A DNA stretch of 13,828 nt from SKVR01 sp037441525. GTDB taxonomy: Bacteria; Bacteroidota; Bacteroidia; Bacteroidales; UBA7960. Positions 1 through 7,026 of the stretch are shown here, piece by piece. The notes beneath the pieces were generated by a model. That model had not been told where the DNA came from and searched no databases. It saw only the letters and a program-made list of their open reading frames with translations. The translations under genes were made by a program, and so were the position numbers. The first letter of the stretch is position 1. Every line of letters starts with the position of its first letter. The stretch lies in NCBI GenBank assembly GCA_037441525.1, contig JBBISA010000110.1, positions 1-13,828 of the forward strand, read 5' to 3'.

Positions 1-1092
1 GAATGTCGTCGCAGTTGTTGTTCCGGCGACCACAGAGAAATTAAGAGATAAACAATACGACCAACCATTATTTGACCCTATCGAACAGACCGCCGCCACT
101 GCGTCTGCGGCACTATCTCGAAACAGCGCGGCAGACACCCCTGCTGCGCCCCCTAAATTGTGGCAGCCGTATAGACAAACCAATGCCAGTAACCGGCTTG
201 AGGCGCTCCCAGGAGTGATAGTACAGGCGAGATACTGATCCCCCTCTGTCTGTTGGGGGATTGTATCGTCCCAAGGTAGGACTGTCGTGCCCGATGCAAG
301 CGCTCCTGTTTGAAAATTAACCACCTGCACCAAATCCCCGGTTCGTTTGACCCCCGGCCCCATAATCTGTATCTTTGTCGGGGCGTTGTCCCATTCACCT
401 GCTACCGCTCCCGTGGTGATTTCGATATAGCCTAAACACCGGCAAGCCACATTTGACCGTGCCGTCGTGGAATACATCACCGTTGCGCTGTCAGCGCCAC
501 CAGCCCCGCCTTCAGCAGTCGTTGACACCAGGGCGTCTTCTCGAAAAATGTCCGCCGTCCTCGAAAGCGCAAGCTCCACGGTCCCGGCATTGTCGATGGC
601 CCACACATAGATTCTTCCGGAAAGATTAGCGGTAAACCCCAAGGTCGAACCGGACGAGAGCACAATAGAAGCGGCCGCGGTCACCGTCCTGATAACAGGC
701 GTCCCCACAGTCAGTGTCGCGCTGCGGAAAACTATCTGGACAGGATTCGTCGCCGACGGGTTATTACCGTCCGCGCCCCGGAGAGATACCGTAAGGGCCT
801 TTGAGGCGACCGAGGCCGTAAACGATAGATTGAACAGGCCGGACGCATAATTGGGTTGAACCCATGCGCCATTAAGCGGCCCAAGTGTTATCCAAGCGCT
901 ATTGGCTGCGTTGCGGATCTTCATCAACTCATTGCCGCTGTCCGCCCAGAGCATATACGAGTAAGTCACAGACGTCTCGGCCGCCCCAGATTGTAGCGTG
1001 CCCAATGCTTGTAGCGCCGCATTAACCGCCGCCCGGTAAGTAAGCCCGGTATTGGCGTCGTTGGTCGTTATTTCAAGGTCGTGTTGCGGCAT
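1..1092 (-). CDS. phage tail fibre / receptor-binding protein, C-terminus cut by window edge
   Basis: The frame is open without a stop from an ATG at 1090-1092 to the left edge, giving 364 codons, so the C-terminus is missing. The start is set by AGGAGG about nine bases upstream, overlapping the end of the preceding gene, whose stop is two bases away. The N-terminus (MPQHDLEITTNDAN, then YMLWADSGNELMKIRNAANSAWI at about residues 44-67) resembles the head of many phage tail fibres. Residues 275-285 read DDTIPQQTEGD, a motif I know from fibre domains, and the tail of the visible part (ALFRDSAADA, then VAGTTTATTF) resembles the end of the same domain. Thr, Ser, Ala and Gly are abundant, as in beta-rich fibres. 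It probably ends soon after the edge. A fibre or other exposed virion protein is likely; the receptor is unknown. Confidence 0.7.
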   Translation of the reverse strand, partial: MPQHDLEITTNDANTGLTYRAAVNAALQALGTLQSGAAETSVTYSYMLWADSGNELMKIRNAANSAWITLGPLNGAWVQPNYASGLFNLSFTASVASKALTVSLRGADGNNPSATNPVQIVFRSATLTVGTPVIRTVTAAASIVLSSGSTLGFTANLSGRIYVWAIDNAGTVELALSRTADIFREDALVSTTAEGGAGGADSATVMYSTTARSNVACRCLGYIEITTGAVAGEWDNAPTKIQIMGPGVKRTGDLVQVVNFQTGALASGTTVLPWDDTIPQQTEGDQYLACTITPGSASSRLLALVCLYGCHNLGGAAGVSAALFRDSAADAVAAVCSIGSNNGWSYCLSLNFSVVAGTTTATTF

Positions 1093-1094
1093 GG

Positions 1095-2597
1095 CTAAGG
1101 TCCTCCTATCTCTGTCAGCAGCAGGATGTCGTTGATCTCAAGCGGCCCCACGGTGCTATCATTGTGAAAAACAATCTGCGCGGCCTTGCCGCCGCCAAAC
1201 AGCGGCAGCCGCACCCGCAACGTCGGCGGCATCTCCTCTTCAAGCAGGTTGATTTGTTTCAGCCCATCAAAATCCTCAATCAGGTCAAACTCATAGTCTG
1301 GTTGCAAAGCGGAAAAGGTAGTATACTGCCCGCTATACAGCGGATCCGGCGGGTCGTAGTCGTAGCGCAGATGATATTGCATCGTCGTCTTCCCCCCCGA
1401 GGACTTCAGGAGCAATTCCATGAACTTCGGGTATCCCATCCGCCCGCCGCGCCTATCAAAGGCGATATAGGCCGTTTCCCAACGCATATCGATCTTGGCG
1501 CCGTTAAACGAGTAGCCGTCGCCGTACTTGTAGAGATAGCCGTTGCCGCACAGGAACGCCTCCCCCTGGATCGTATCGAAGAGGCCCCGCACATCCGCGC
1601 CCTTCATCCGCCCCCAAGCCTTCCACAGGTAAGAGTAAATCCAGATGGTATCCTTCAGCAGCATCATCAGCCAGGATTTCGCCGGATAATGCGCCATGCC
1701 ATAAATATGGGCGGAGTTTGCCGCGATTGCGTCTTGCAAGGTGGCCGCGATGGGTTGGGAGGCCTCCCCGATAGTCAGGCCGCCGGTCGTCACCACCTGT
1801 TTTAGCGATTTGAGGCCGGCGTCATGGAGAAAAACGGCGTCCGTGGCATATGCCTTGACGGTGCCTGTATTCACGACGCCCACCCCTTCGATAAGCTGCA
1901 CAAGTTGAAAATCAGCCGCCTCACCCACGGGGGTCTGCCCGGAATAGATGGCAATATGATCACGGAAATAGAACACCAGCAGATCAACATAGGTGGCTAT
2001 GTCCAGTAGTTCGTCGCCCCTCTTAAGAACGTGCTTAAAGTCGATGTAGCCGGACGTGCCGCCGGTATATTGCTGGGGATTGTTCAATGACGAACAGGTC
2101 GCCAGCATCTTGTTGGCCCGTTCGAGCATCCAGACGCGGCCCTTGTGGACGTGGGCCTTGAAAGCCGTCGCCGGAGGCGATCCGCCCAGCGGGGCGCTCA
2201 CCACGCCGTCATAATACCAAGGGGCATCCGCGCCGTTGCACATGATACAGATGTTGTTCATGGCCGTAAAACTTACCCATTCCCCGGCCAGACCGCTCGT
2301 CACAACGCTTACCGCTCCAGTCGCTTCGTTAATCTGATAGACGTTCCCGCCGCCTGCGCAAAGTATAGACCGCGCCCCAACGGACAGGCGAAACTCAAAA
2401 CCGCTCGTTAACTGGACGCCGGTCGTTTCTGTATTGAGCGCCACGAATCCGGGGATCTTCTCGATGCCGCCCCGGGGCGATACGTGGCAGTTTTGCAGGA
2501 GCATCGAATACTTGGACGGCATTTCATAAAGAGAAAAGACGTGGGCCTCGCCCCCGGTCATAGACCCGTATCGGATTGGATGGTATCGATTCGCCAT
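1095..2597 (-). CDS. probable tail nozzle / DNA-stabilisation protein (P22 gp10- or T7 gp12-like role)
   Basis: This 500-residue protein starts two bases after the adaptor gene and overlaps the fibre gene's ribosome binding site. It is beta-rich with repeated Gly/aromatic turns (CAGGGNVYQIN, NGADAPWYYDG, CGNGYLYKYGDGYSFNG), as expected of a beta-propeller. The N-terminus (YGSMTGGEAHVFSLYEMPSKY, then SPRGGIEKIPGF) resembles phage proteins in which a Gly/Arg-rich opening precedes a propeller core. Gene position, directly after the adaptor and before the fibre, is that of the nozzle or DNA-stabilisation protein that closes the podovirus tail tube. The call rests on position, size and fold-like sequence features. 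No motif proves it, and a tail tubular protein B name would be equally fair. Confidence 0.6.
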   Translation of the reverse strand: MANRYHPIRYGSMTGGEAHVFSLYEMPSKYSMLLQNCHVSPRGGIEKIPGFVALNTETTGVQLTSGFEFRLSVGARSILCAGGGNVYQINEATGAVSVVTSGLAGEWVSFTAMNNICIMCNGADAPWYYDGVVSAPLGGSPPATAFKAHVHKGRVWMLERANKMLATCSSLNNPQQYTGGTSGYIDFKHVLKRGDELLDIATYVDLLVFYFRDHIAIYSGQTPVGEAADFQLVQLIEGVGVVNTGTVKAYATDAVFLHDAGLKSLKQVVTTGGLTIGEASQPIAATLQDAIAANSAHIYGMAHYPAKSWLMMLLKDTIWIYSYLWKAWGRMKGADVRGLFDTIQGEAFLCGNGYLYKYGDGYSFNGAKIDMRWETAYIAFDRRGGRMGYPKFMELLLKSSGGKTTMQYHLRYDYDPPDPLYSGQYTTFSALQPDYEFDLIEDFDGLKQINLLEEEMPPTLRVRLPLFGGGKAAQIVFHNDSTVGPLEINDILLLTEIGGP

Positions 2598-2599
2598 AT

Positions 2600-3232
2600 C
2601 TATACCGGCTCCACATCACCCCAGTTGCTCACGCCCTGTGACCCGACCTCGCCGAATACCTTTGCCATAAACGCCTGGTTGTCCATTGTCACGTCCATGC
2701 CCTGATCCGACTTCGCCAACATCAGCGCCCCCAGGAAAATAGCGTCATCGTCCAGCACCGTTGTGTCTTCGTCCGCCGTCAGCAGCTTCGGCCTACAGAG
2801 GGCCTCCGTATCAACGGCGTAGGCGGCGTCAGGGATCGGCGCCACCTCGATTTGCACGGCCCCGCCTACACGCGAAAAGATGCGGTAATAAAGAGGCCGT
2901 CCCCGTCCGCTGCCGTAACATCGTTTGATCGCCCGGAAATCGGCGTCATCTTCCCGCTCAAGCGGCCCAAACGCCCCGATCTGCAAATCAAGTATCTGGT
3001 CTATTTCCCGGCCAAGGGTGCCTTCAATGACGTATAGCGCCGTGCCCGGTGTTGTCATAAAAGTGCCATGCAGTTTGAGGTTGTCCCAAATGCAGGCGTC
3101 AGGCAGCAGCGTCCTTTGCGCCGTGTTTACGTGCCCAAGTATCAGCCGTCCGTGGGCAGATGCCAAGCTTTCCGATTGCGGCAAACGCATCGCGCTTTGA
3201 ATCCGATTGACCATCTGAATAGCTGTCGCCAT
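2600..3232 (-). CDS. head-tail adaptor protein (SU10/P22 gp4-like)
   Basis: The protein has 210 residues. AAGGAGG lies five bases before the ATG, which follows the previous stop by nine bases. The N-terminus is helical (MATAIQMVNRIQSAMRLPQSES, then HGRLILGHVNTAQRTLLPD), a pattern I associate with phage adaptor proteins that dock under the portal ring. The middle is beta-rich with an RRxxGAVQIEVAP-like stretch (YRIFSRVGGAVQIEVAPIP, about residues 115-133). The C-terminus ends in an Asp-rich helix region and SNWGDVEPV. Length is usual for an adaptor of this group. It would bridge portal and nozzle in the finished virion. The position before a propeller-like nozzle gene supports the call; the family assignment is from pattern recognition. 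Confidence 0.6.
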   Translation of the reverse strand: MATAIQMVNRIQSAMRLPQSESLASAHGRLILGHVNTAQRTLLPDACIWDNLKLHGTFMTTPGTALYVIEGTLGREIDQILDLQIGAFGPLEREDDADFRAIKRCYGSGRGRPLYYRIFSRVGGAVQIEVAPIPDAAYAVDTEALCRPKLLTADEDTTVLDDDAIFLGALMLAKSDQGMDVTMDNQAFMAKVFGEVGSQGVSNWGDVEPV

Positions 3233-3241
3233 GTGGCCTCC

Positions 3242-3493
3242 TTACTGCAAGATTATCCCGGCGGGCATCTGCGCCGGCTGCCCGGCAATGCCCTGGAGGG
3301 CCGCCATATATGCACCGTCGATTGCGTCACCGCAACTCCCCGGCTGCCCGGCAATGCCCTGGGCAAAAATATAATACGCACACCTCATCTGAGCAGCCAC
3401 CTGACTGCGAACATCATACCGGACCGCGACGACTTTGCCGACGGTAATAACGCGGGAAAATGTCAGCAATAACCCGATACTGCTAGCCGGCAT
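3242..3493 (-). CDS. small protein with 22-residue internal repeat, function unknown
   Basis: An 83-residue frame whose ATG directly follows the TAA of the upstream gene (TAAATG), so translation is probably coupled. A GGGGGG tract a few bases upstream could serve as a weak ribosome binding site. The N-terminus is mildly hydrophobic (SIGLLLTFSRVITVGKVVAV) but too broken by Arg/Lys for a confident membrane helix. The C-terminal half repeats QGIAGQP twice, 22 residues apart, matching a 23-bp direct repeat in the DNA. I do not recognise the family. Tight packing between virion genes argues that it is real. It could be a minor virion component or a collapsed remnant of a longer repeat protein. Confidence 0.55.
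   Translation of the reverse strand: MPASSIGLLLTFSRVITVGKVVAVRYDVRSQVAAQMRCAYYIFAQGIAGQPGSCGDAIDGAYMAALQGIAGQPAQMPAGIILQ
3274..3362. repeat. 23-bp direct repeat, two copies 66 bp apart
   Basis: The copies lie at 3274-3296 and 3340-3362 and read ccggctgcccggcaatgccc followed by tgg. They are identical. The 66-bp period is exactly 22 codons, so the repeat keeps frame inside the 83-residue gene and encodes QGIAGQP twice. Confidence 0.9.
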
Positions 3494-4408
3494 TTAGACC
3501 CCCCAAATCTCGTAAAGAAATCCGCCGTAGGCGTTTGCCGCAATATTGTCGTTCGGCCCGCCACATCTTAGGGGACTGTCGCTATCAGAACGCTCAACCC
3601 CGTAGGCCGCGTCCCAGGTATATTGCTGGCCGGGCATTAGGCCCGTGACGACTGCCGATGATTCCCCGGTATGGTGTCCAGTTGATGACGCGATCTTCTG
3701 GCCGCCGATAGATCGCGCGCGTAACCTGACCGTTCCACCTTCGAGCACTCCCAAAAGATAAAGCGGATGGCTCAAGGCTCCACTAACCAGCGTAACCATC
3801 CTGACAAGCACGCTGCCTGTCGCGGGGGCGGTAAACGTCAGCCGGAGATTGGTCGTATCGAAGGCGGTCATGGGAATCACCGAACCCGTCGAGAATGCCC
3901 GGGCCGTCGGCGGATCGTACAGCGTTGTCGCAAGCAGAGTCGGGGCGTCATGGATTTCATATTGCAACCCCCCATAGGCATTGTCCAATGTACCATCGTT
4001 CGGGCCGCCATAGCTGATTCTTGAATCACTCACACCAACCTCAACCCCGTAGGCCGCGTCCCAGGTATATTGCTGGCCGGGCGTTAGGCCGCCGACGGAA
4101 AAAAGGGCCTCCTGCGTTATGCTCGGTATGTATAGAGAAAAACCATAATGCACTCTTGTCTGTAGCGCGCCGATCGGGCTTACGCGGGCTACCACCGCAT
4201 TGCCTTGCAAGACGCCAAGCAGTATCGTCGGTGCCGGGCTGGCGCCACAGGTGGTGCAACGTATCCGCACAACGACGCGGCCATTGGCGGGGGCGGTAAA
4301 CGTCAGCCGGAGATTGGTCGTATCGAAGGCGGTCATGGGAATCACCGAGCTCGTGGGGTGACTCGTAAGTGTCGGCGGATCGTAGTTCCTGCCTGCTAAA
4401 AGCGCCAT
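3494..4408 (-). CDS. virion protein of two tandem homologous domains, function unknown
   Basis: I start this gene at the ATG at 4406-4408 (MALLAGRNYDPP), four bases after the upstream stop, with GGAGG nine bases before it. A longer frame begins at 4486, but it overlaps the upstream gene and opens with an Arg-rich run unlike a virion protein. The 304-residue product is a tandem duplication. Unit 1 covers about residues 9-163 and unit 2 about 164-304, each opening with YDPP. Both hold SVIPMTAFDTTNLRLTFTAP, LLGVL, PGQQYTWDAAYGVE, YGGPND or CGGPND, and NAYGGxxYEI. The pattern of short beta strands and Gly/Pro turns suggests a beta-sandwich. I do not recognise a named family. Its place between head and tail-connector genes suggests a structural or decoration role. 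Confidence 0.7.
   Translation of the reverse strand: MALLAGRNYDPPTLTSHPTSSVIPMTAFDTTNLRLTFTAPANGRVVVRIRCTTCGASPAPTILLGVLQGNAVVARVSPIGALQTRVHYGFSLYIPSITQEALFSVGGLTPGQQYTWDAAYGVEVGVSDSRISYGGPNDGTLDNAYGGLQYEIHDAPTLLATTLYDPPTARAFSTGSVIPMTAFDTTNLRLTFTAPATGSVLVRMVTLVSGALSHPLYLLGVLEGGTVRLRARSIGGQKIASSTGHHTGESSAVVTGLMPGQQYTWDAAYGVERSDSDSPLRCGGPNDNIAANAYGGFLYEIWGV
3593..4348. repeat. tandem duplication with two exactly conserved DNA blocks
   Basis: Block 1 is 43 bp, identical at 3593-3635 and 4040-4082 (offset 447). Block 2 is 62 bp, identical at 3822-3883 and 4287-4348 (offset 465). The 18-bp change in offset is a six-codon indel between the blocks. Sequence between the blocks has diverged strongly in both DNA and protein. 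Confidence 0.9.
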
Positions 4409-4412
4409 AATG

Positions 4413-4922
4413 CTACGCCTCCGTCTCGCCTGATACCTGGATTTCAAAGTAGTTGTTATCGAACACCTGCGTTCCCGCCGGGACAATCCGCTTCACCCAA
4501 ATCATATAGACAGCGCCGGGACCAATGTCGCCCAGCGTCAGACCGGCGCCCCTTGTGGGTGCATCCACAAAGGCAATCACCGGCGAACCCGGCGCCGTTT
4601 TCTCAGAGGCGATAGTTTGTTTGCCGGAACCGCCTGACGGCTCCTTGCCGATCTGGACGGCATCGCCCGCGGGAGTGTTCGTCTTGATCCATACCACGAC
4701 GTCCCGCCACGTCAGAGACCCGTGGTCGTTCTTGACGTAGAAGGCGCGGTATTCCGTATCACCGGTTTTGCTCTCATTCGCGGACACCCTGTCAAAAAGA
4801 TTATGCAACGCATCGTTTACAATCTGCGTGTTTGATATAGATCCTCCCAAAGAGGCATTCGGGTTGCTGTTCGAGACCCCGCCGCTTAGGAAAAACTTTA
4901 TGTCGTCCGGCACAATAGGCAT
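4413..4922 (-). CDS. conserved-looking phage virion protein, function unknown
   Basis: A 169-residue protein with GAGGAGG eight bases before its ATG. It opens MPIVPDDIKFFLSGG followed by SNSNPNASLGGSIS, a pattern I have met in phage structural genes of unknown role. A middle stretch YRAFYVKNDHGSLTWRDV and VVWIKTNTPAGDAVQIG, and a late GPGAVYMIWVKRIVPAGT, suggest alternating beta strands as in a beta-sandwich. There is no signal peptide or membrane segment. The following gene starts four bases after its stop, and the ribosome binding site of that gene lies inside this gene's last codons. A minor virion or head-completion component is the natural guess, without proof. Confidence 0.7.
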   Translation of the reverse strand: MPIVPDDIKFFLSGGVSNSNPNASLGGSISNTQIVNDALHNLFDRVSANESKTGDTEYRAFYVKNDHGSLTWRDVVVWIKTNTPAGDAVQIGKEPSGGSGKQTIASEKTAPGSPVIAFVDAPTRGAGLTLGDIGPGAVYMIWVKRIVPAGTQVFDNNYFEIQVSGETEA

Positions 4923-4944
4923 AAGTCAGGCCTCCTCACCTCGG

Positions 4945-5295
4945 TCACCCTACCTGGAATGCATACCGCTGGCTGATGACGGGAACCAGTTCCATCCCGT
5001 CGCCGTCTTCCCGTTTGCGCTGCGTGTAGAGCGTATATTTCGCGTTACGTAAAACATCGAGCACCGCCTCCGGCACCTCACAAGACACATCCCGTTTGAT
5101 CTGGTAGCAATAGCCGCAGACCTGCACCGCCACGTCGCCGCGTTCCGTCTCGGTAGATGGTATCATTACCTTGTAATGCTTCTGCCCTTTCAGCAGTCGC
5201 GCAATGTCCTCGCTATTATCTATCCGGTCGTCTGTCATGCCGCCGTCCGGCGGCTGCTCTCTCCTTACCGCCTTTGTTCCTGTTCCTAACCCCAT
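4945..5295 (-). CDS. hypothetical phage protein with Cys cluster
   Basis: The frame gives 116 residues from an ATG at 5295 that has GAGGAGG eight bases upstream. A second ATG at 5238 (MTDDRIDNSED) lacks a ribosome binding site and instead sits one base after a perfect 6-bp GC hairpin (5239-5254), so I prefer the longer form. Residues 58-71 or so hold C-x2-C-x8-C (VCGYCYQIKRDVSC), which could bind a metal but lacks a clear fourth ligand. The remainder is mixed charged sequence with no membrane segment. It is the first gene after the G-tract gap that separates it from the head genes, and it precedes further virion genes. I do not recognise the family; a head-completion or assembly role would fit the position. 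Confidence 0.65.
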   Translation of the reverse strand: MGLGTGTKAVRREQPPDGGMTDDRIDNSEDIARLLKGQKHYKVMIPSTETERGDVAVQVCGYCYQIKRDVSCEVPEAVLDVLRNAKYTLYTQRKREDGDGMELVPVISQRYAFQVG

Positions 5296-5408
5296 ATAAA
5301 AGCCTCCTCGTGGCAGTTTGGTTAAAGGGGCGCGACGGCTGCCTGCCGCCCCTGGGGGGGGAAGGGGGGGACTGGTATCCCGGCACCCGCGACGCCCCTA
5401 ATTGATCC
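5296..5408 (-). promoter_or_regulatory. G-tract gap with competing hairpin arms, possible weak terminator or attenuator
   Basis: This 113-bp gap is the longest between virion genes. On the transcribed strand AGGGGCG occurs twice (5393-5399 and 5347-5353), and both copies can pair with the single CGCCCCT at 5326-5332, so two hairpins exclude each other. The pairing arm is followed only by TT then AA, a poor U-tract. Runs of 8 and 7 G on the + strand (5354-5361, 5364-5370) mean C runs in the mRNA. The ribosome binding site of the next gene follows. Transcription control here is an inference. Confidence 0.35.
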
Positions 5409-5936
5409 TTACCGGATTGCGATAAACCGGTAAACTCTTGCCGCAACACTCATGGTCGTCCCGATGGTGACGCCGGGCGAGCGGCCCTGTCTCCTTACGC
5501 AAATCCTGTTGGCCTCCGCCCCAACCGCCGGAGATGAGATCGTCAGAGACGTGGCGCTCGCAATAGCCGAGACGGTGTATTCCCTGCCAGCGGGAGTCCT
5601 TATGGTATCGCCAACCCGCAGTTCCACCAAAAACGAAGTGCCGCTGCCGCTCACGGTGGCCGAGGCGTCGGTGAAGGACAGAAGCCCGGTCAGCGTTCTG
5701 CCGGGGGCCTCGCCTTCAAACCGCGTTATGCCGTTTGCCGTAATCACAGAAAATTGTGTCGAGGCGTGATTCGCGCCCTGGAATGAATTAGCGGCGGTCA
5801 TGCCGTCAAACCATGTCTGGCAGATGTTCCCGTCGGTGATATTGTATAGCAACAACGCTGTCGGTATAAAACCAACCTCCAGGTGGAAGGCCGCGCCGGT
5901 GCCGGTGAAAGAGCCTGCCCTTATTTGATTTCTCAT
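5409..5936 (-). CDS. virion protein downstream of capsid gene, possible head decoration protein
   Basis: I start the gene at the ATG at 5934-5936 (MRNQIRAGSFTG) because GGGAGG then sits nine bases upstream. The earlier in-frame ATG at 5945 touches the same GGGAGG with no spacing. The product is about 175 residues. It opens with GSFTGTGAAFHLEVGFIPTALLLYNITDG, a pattern shared by phage proteins coded just after N4-gp56-type capsid genes. Residues 90-140 hold TVSGSGTSFLVELRVGDTI and YTVSAIASATSLTISSP, typical of small beta-sandwich modules. The gap to the capsid gene is 30 bases. A decoration or head-surface role is inferred from position and beta-rich sequence and is not shown directly. Confidence 0.65.
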   Translation of the reverse strand: MRNQIRAGSFTGTGAAFHLEVGFIPTALLLYNITDGNICQTWFDGMTAANSFQGANHASTQFSVITANGITRFEGEAPGRTLTGLLSFTDASATVSGSGTSFLVELRVGDTIRTPAGREYTVSAIASATSLTISSPAVGAEANRICVRRQGRSPGVTIGTTMSVAARVYRFIAIR

Positions 5937-5966
5937 AGTTGTCATCCTCCCTTATATATTGAGAAG

Positions 5967-6950
5967 TTACGCTGTTACGGCCACTTCCACACGGAGCATC
6001 CACAGATCGTTGAGGATCGCCGTAGCGGTGTATCCCTTCCAGCCGATAGTTCCCCGCTGCGCCAGCGGGTCGGATTCGGACGCCTTCGGGTTGCTGACAT
6101 AGGTGGAGACCGCGCCCTTGCCCGAAAGCTCAACAACGCCATAGGCATCTTTGCCGAAGATCAAAACAGGGTAAACGTCAGAATTCGTGCCGGAGGTGGA
6201 TAACGTAGTTCCCCTCGCGCCGCCGGCGTCCCTCCAGGGCGTCAGGTTGTTCGAGATAACGAACCGGATCAAGCCGCTGGCCCCGATCTCGCCTTTTATA
6301 AGCCCGCTTGTGCTGGCGTATCCCTGAATGGGAATCCAGTCAGCAATGGCCTCAAGGTCCATCTTGAGGTCCGGATGGCAGACCGCCACGTATGCCGGCG
6401 GGATGGGAAAGGCCCCGATGTTCGGCCCGGCCTTGACGATGGAGGTGATGGGCTTGGCCTCCTGCCGCAACAGAATCCGCTCGGCCCGCCGCAACAGCGA
6501 CTTGACGATAACGGTATTCACGTCGCTGCGGGCGGTGCCGTTAGCCAAGAGGACGTTGGTGCCGGCCCGCAACACCCCCGCCCGCAGAACGTCCCATGTT
6601 TCACCCGCCTGTTCGCCCAGGATGTCGGTAAACTCCTGCAACAACGGGTCTTCACGGGTATCCTCGATCACATCGGTATAGCCTACCCAGTCCCCATACT
6701 GCCGGAGAGGAATGACTATATCCGACCTGGTGACGGTCTTGCCGGAGGGGCTAACGCCTTCGGTGAGCGGCGAAACCGCCGGATCTAATTTGTTCAACCG
6801 GCGGAAAGAAATGTTTATCGAGTTTTTCTGGGGAAGCACCCGCACCTGACCAAACTGCCCCAGGATGTTGTTGGGGATAGCCCGCGTCAGAAGCCGCTTA
6901 TCAGCGTAAGCCTGGGTACGCGGGGAAATGTCGTTATATGTCATAGTCAT
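5967..6950 (-). CDS. major capsid protein, N4-gp56 family
   Basis: This 327-residue protein forms the head shell. The ATG at 6950 has AGGAGG eight bases upstream. Features that match the N4-gp56 capsid family are YADKRLLTRAIPNNILGQFG near the N-terminus, YGDWVGYTDVIEDTREDPLL at about residues 85-104, GEQAGETWDVLRAGVLRAGTNV at about 111-132, and a late RGTIGWKGYTATAILNDLWMLR. The fold is expected to be HK97-like. It follows the scaffold gene and precedes a possible decoration gene, the usual order. A leader hairpin that overlaps its ribosome binding site is listed separately. No protease gene is visible next to the scaffold, so maturation cleavage, if any, is not evident. The capsid call is strong; the subfamily name is from sequence pattern only. 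Confidence 0.88.
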   Translation of the reverse strand: MTMTYNDISPRTQAYADKRLLTRAIPNNILGQFGQVRVLPQKNSINISFRRLNKLDPAVSPLTEGVSPSGKTVTRSDIVIPLRQYGDWVGYTDVIEDTREDPLLQEFTDILGEQAGETWDVLRAGVLRAGTNVLLANGTARSDVNTVIVKSLLRRAERILLRQEAKPITSIVKAGPNIGAFPIPPAYVAVCHPDLKMDLEAIADWIPIQGYASTSGLIKGEIGASGLIRFVISNNLTPWRDAGGARGTTLSTSGTNSDVYPVLIFGKDAYGVVELSGKGAVSTYVSNPKASESDPLAQRGTIGWKGYTATAILNDLWMLRVEVAVTA

Positions 6951-7026
6951 TGTAAATACCTCCTGTATGTATGTTAAAAATTAACTATTGGCTTGCATCA
7001 TTGGGCACACATACAGGTTCTTGCGC
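6951..7026 (-). promoter_or_regulatory. capsid-gene leader hairpin overlapping the ribosome binding site
   Basis: In the mRNA CCTGTATGTGTG (+ coordinates 7006-7017) can pair along all 12 bases, with one G-U, with CATACATACAGG (6962-6973). The second arm ends inside the AGGAGG of the capsid gene (6959-6964), covering its first three bases. A smaller GTTAA/TTAAC stem (6973-6985) lies in the loop. The hairpin lies between the scaffold stop and the capsid start. It could tune translation, stabilise the capsid message or mark an RNase site; there is no good U-tract for termination. Confidence 0.55.

Noticed and set aside
1164..1805. Plus-strand frame of 213 codons opposite the nozzle gene
   Set aside because: Arg/Leu/Pro/His-rich product typical of an antisense shadow; the minus frame is longer, has a matching start and fits the gene order.
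4409..4486. Upstream extension of the duplicated-domain gene to an ATG at 4486
   Set aside because: It would overlap the previous gene by 74 bases and add an Arg-rich run. The ATG at 4408 has GGAGG at good spacing.
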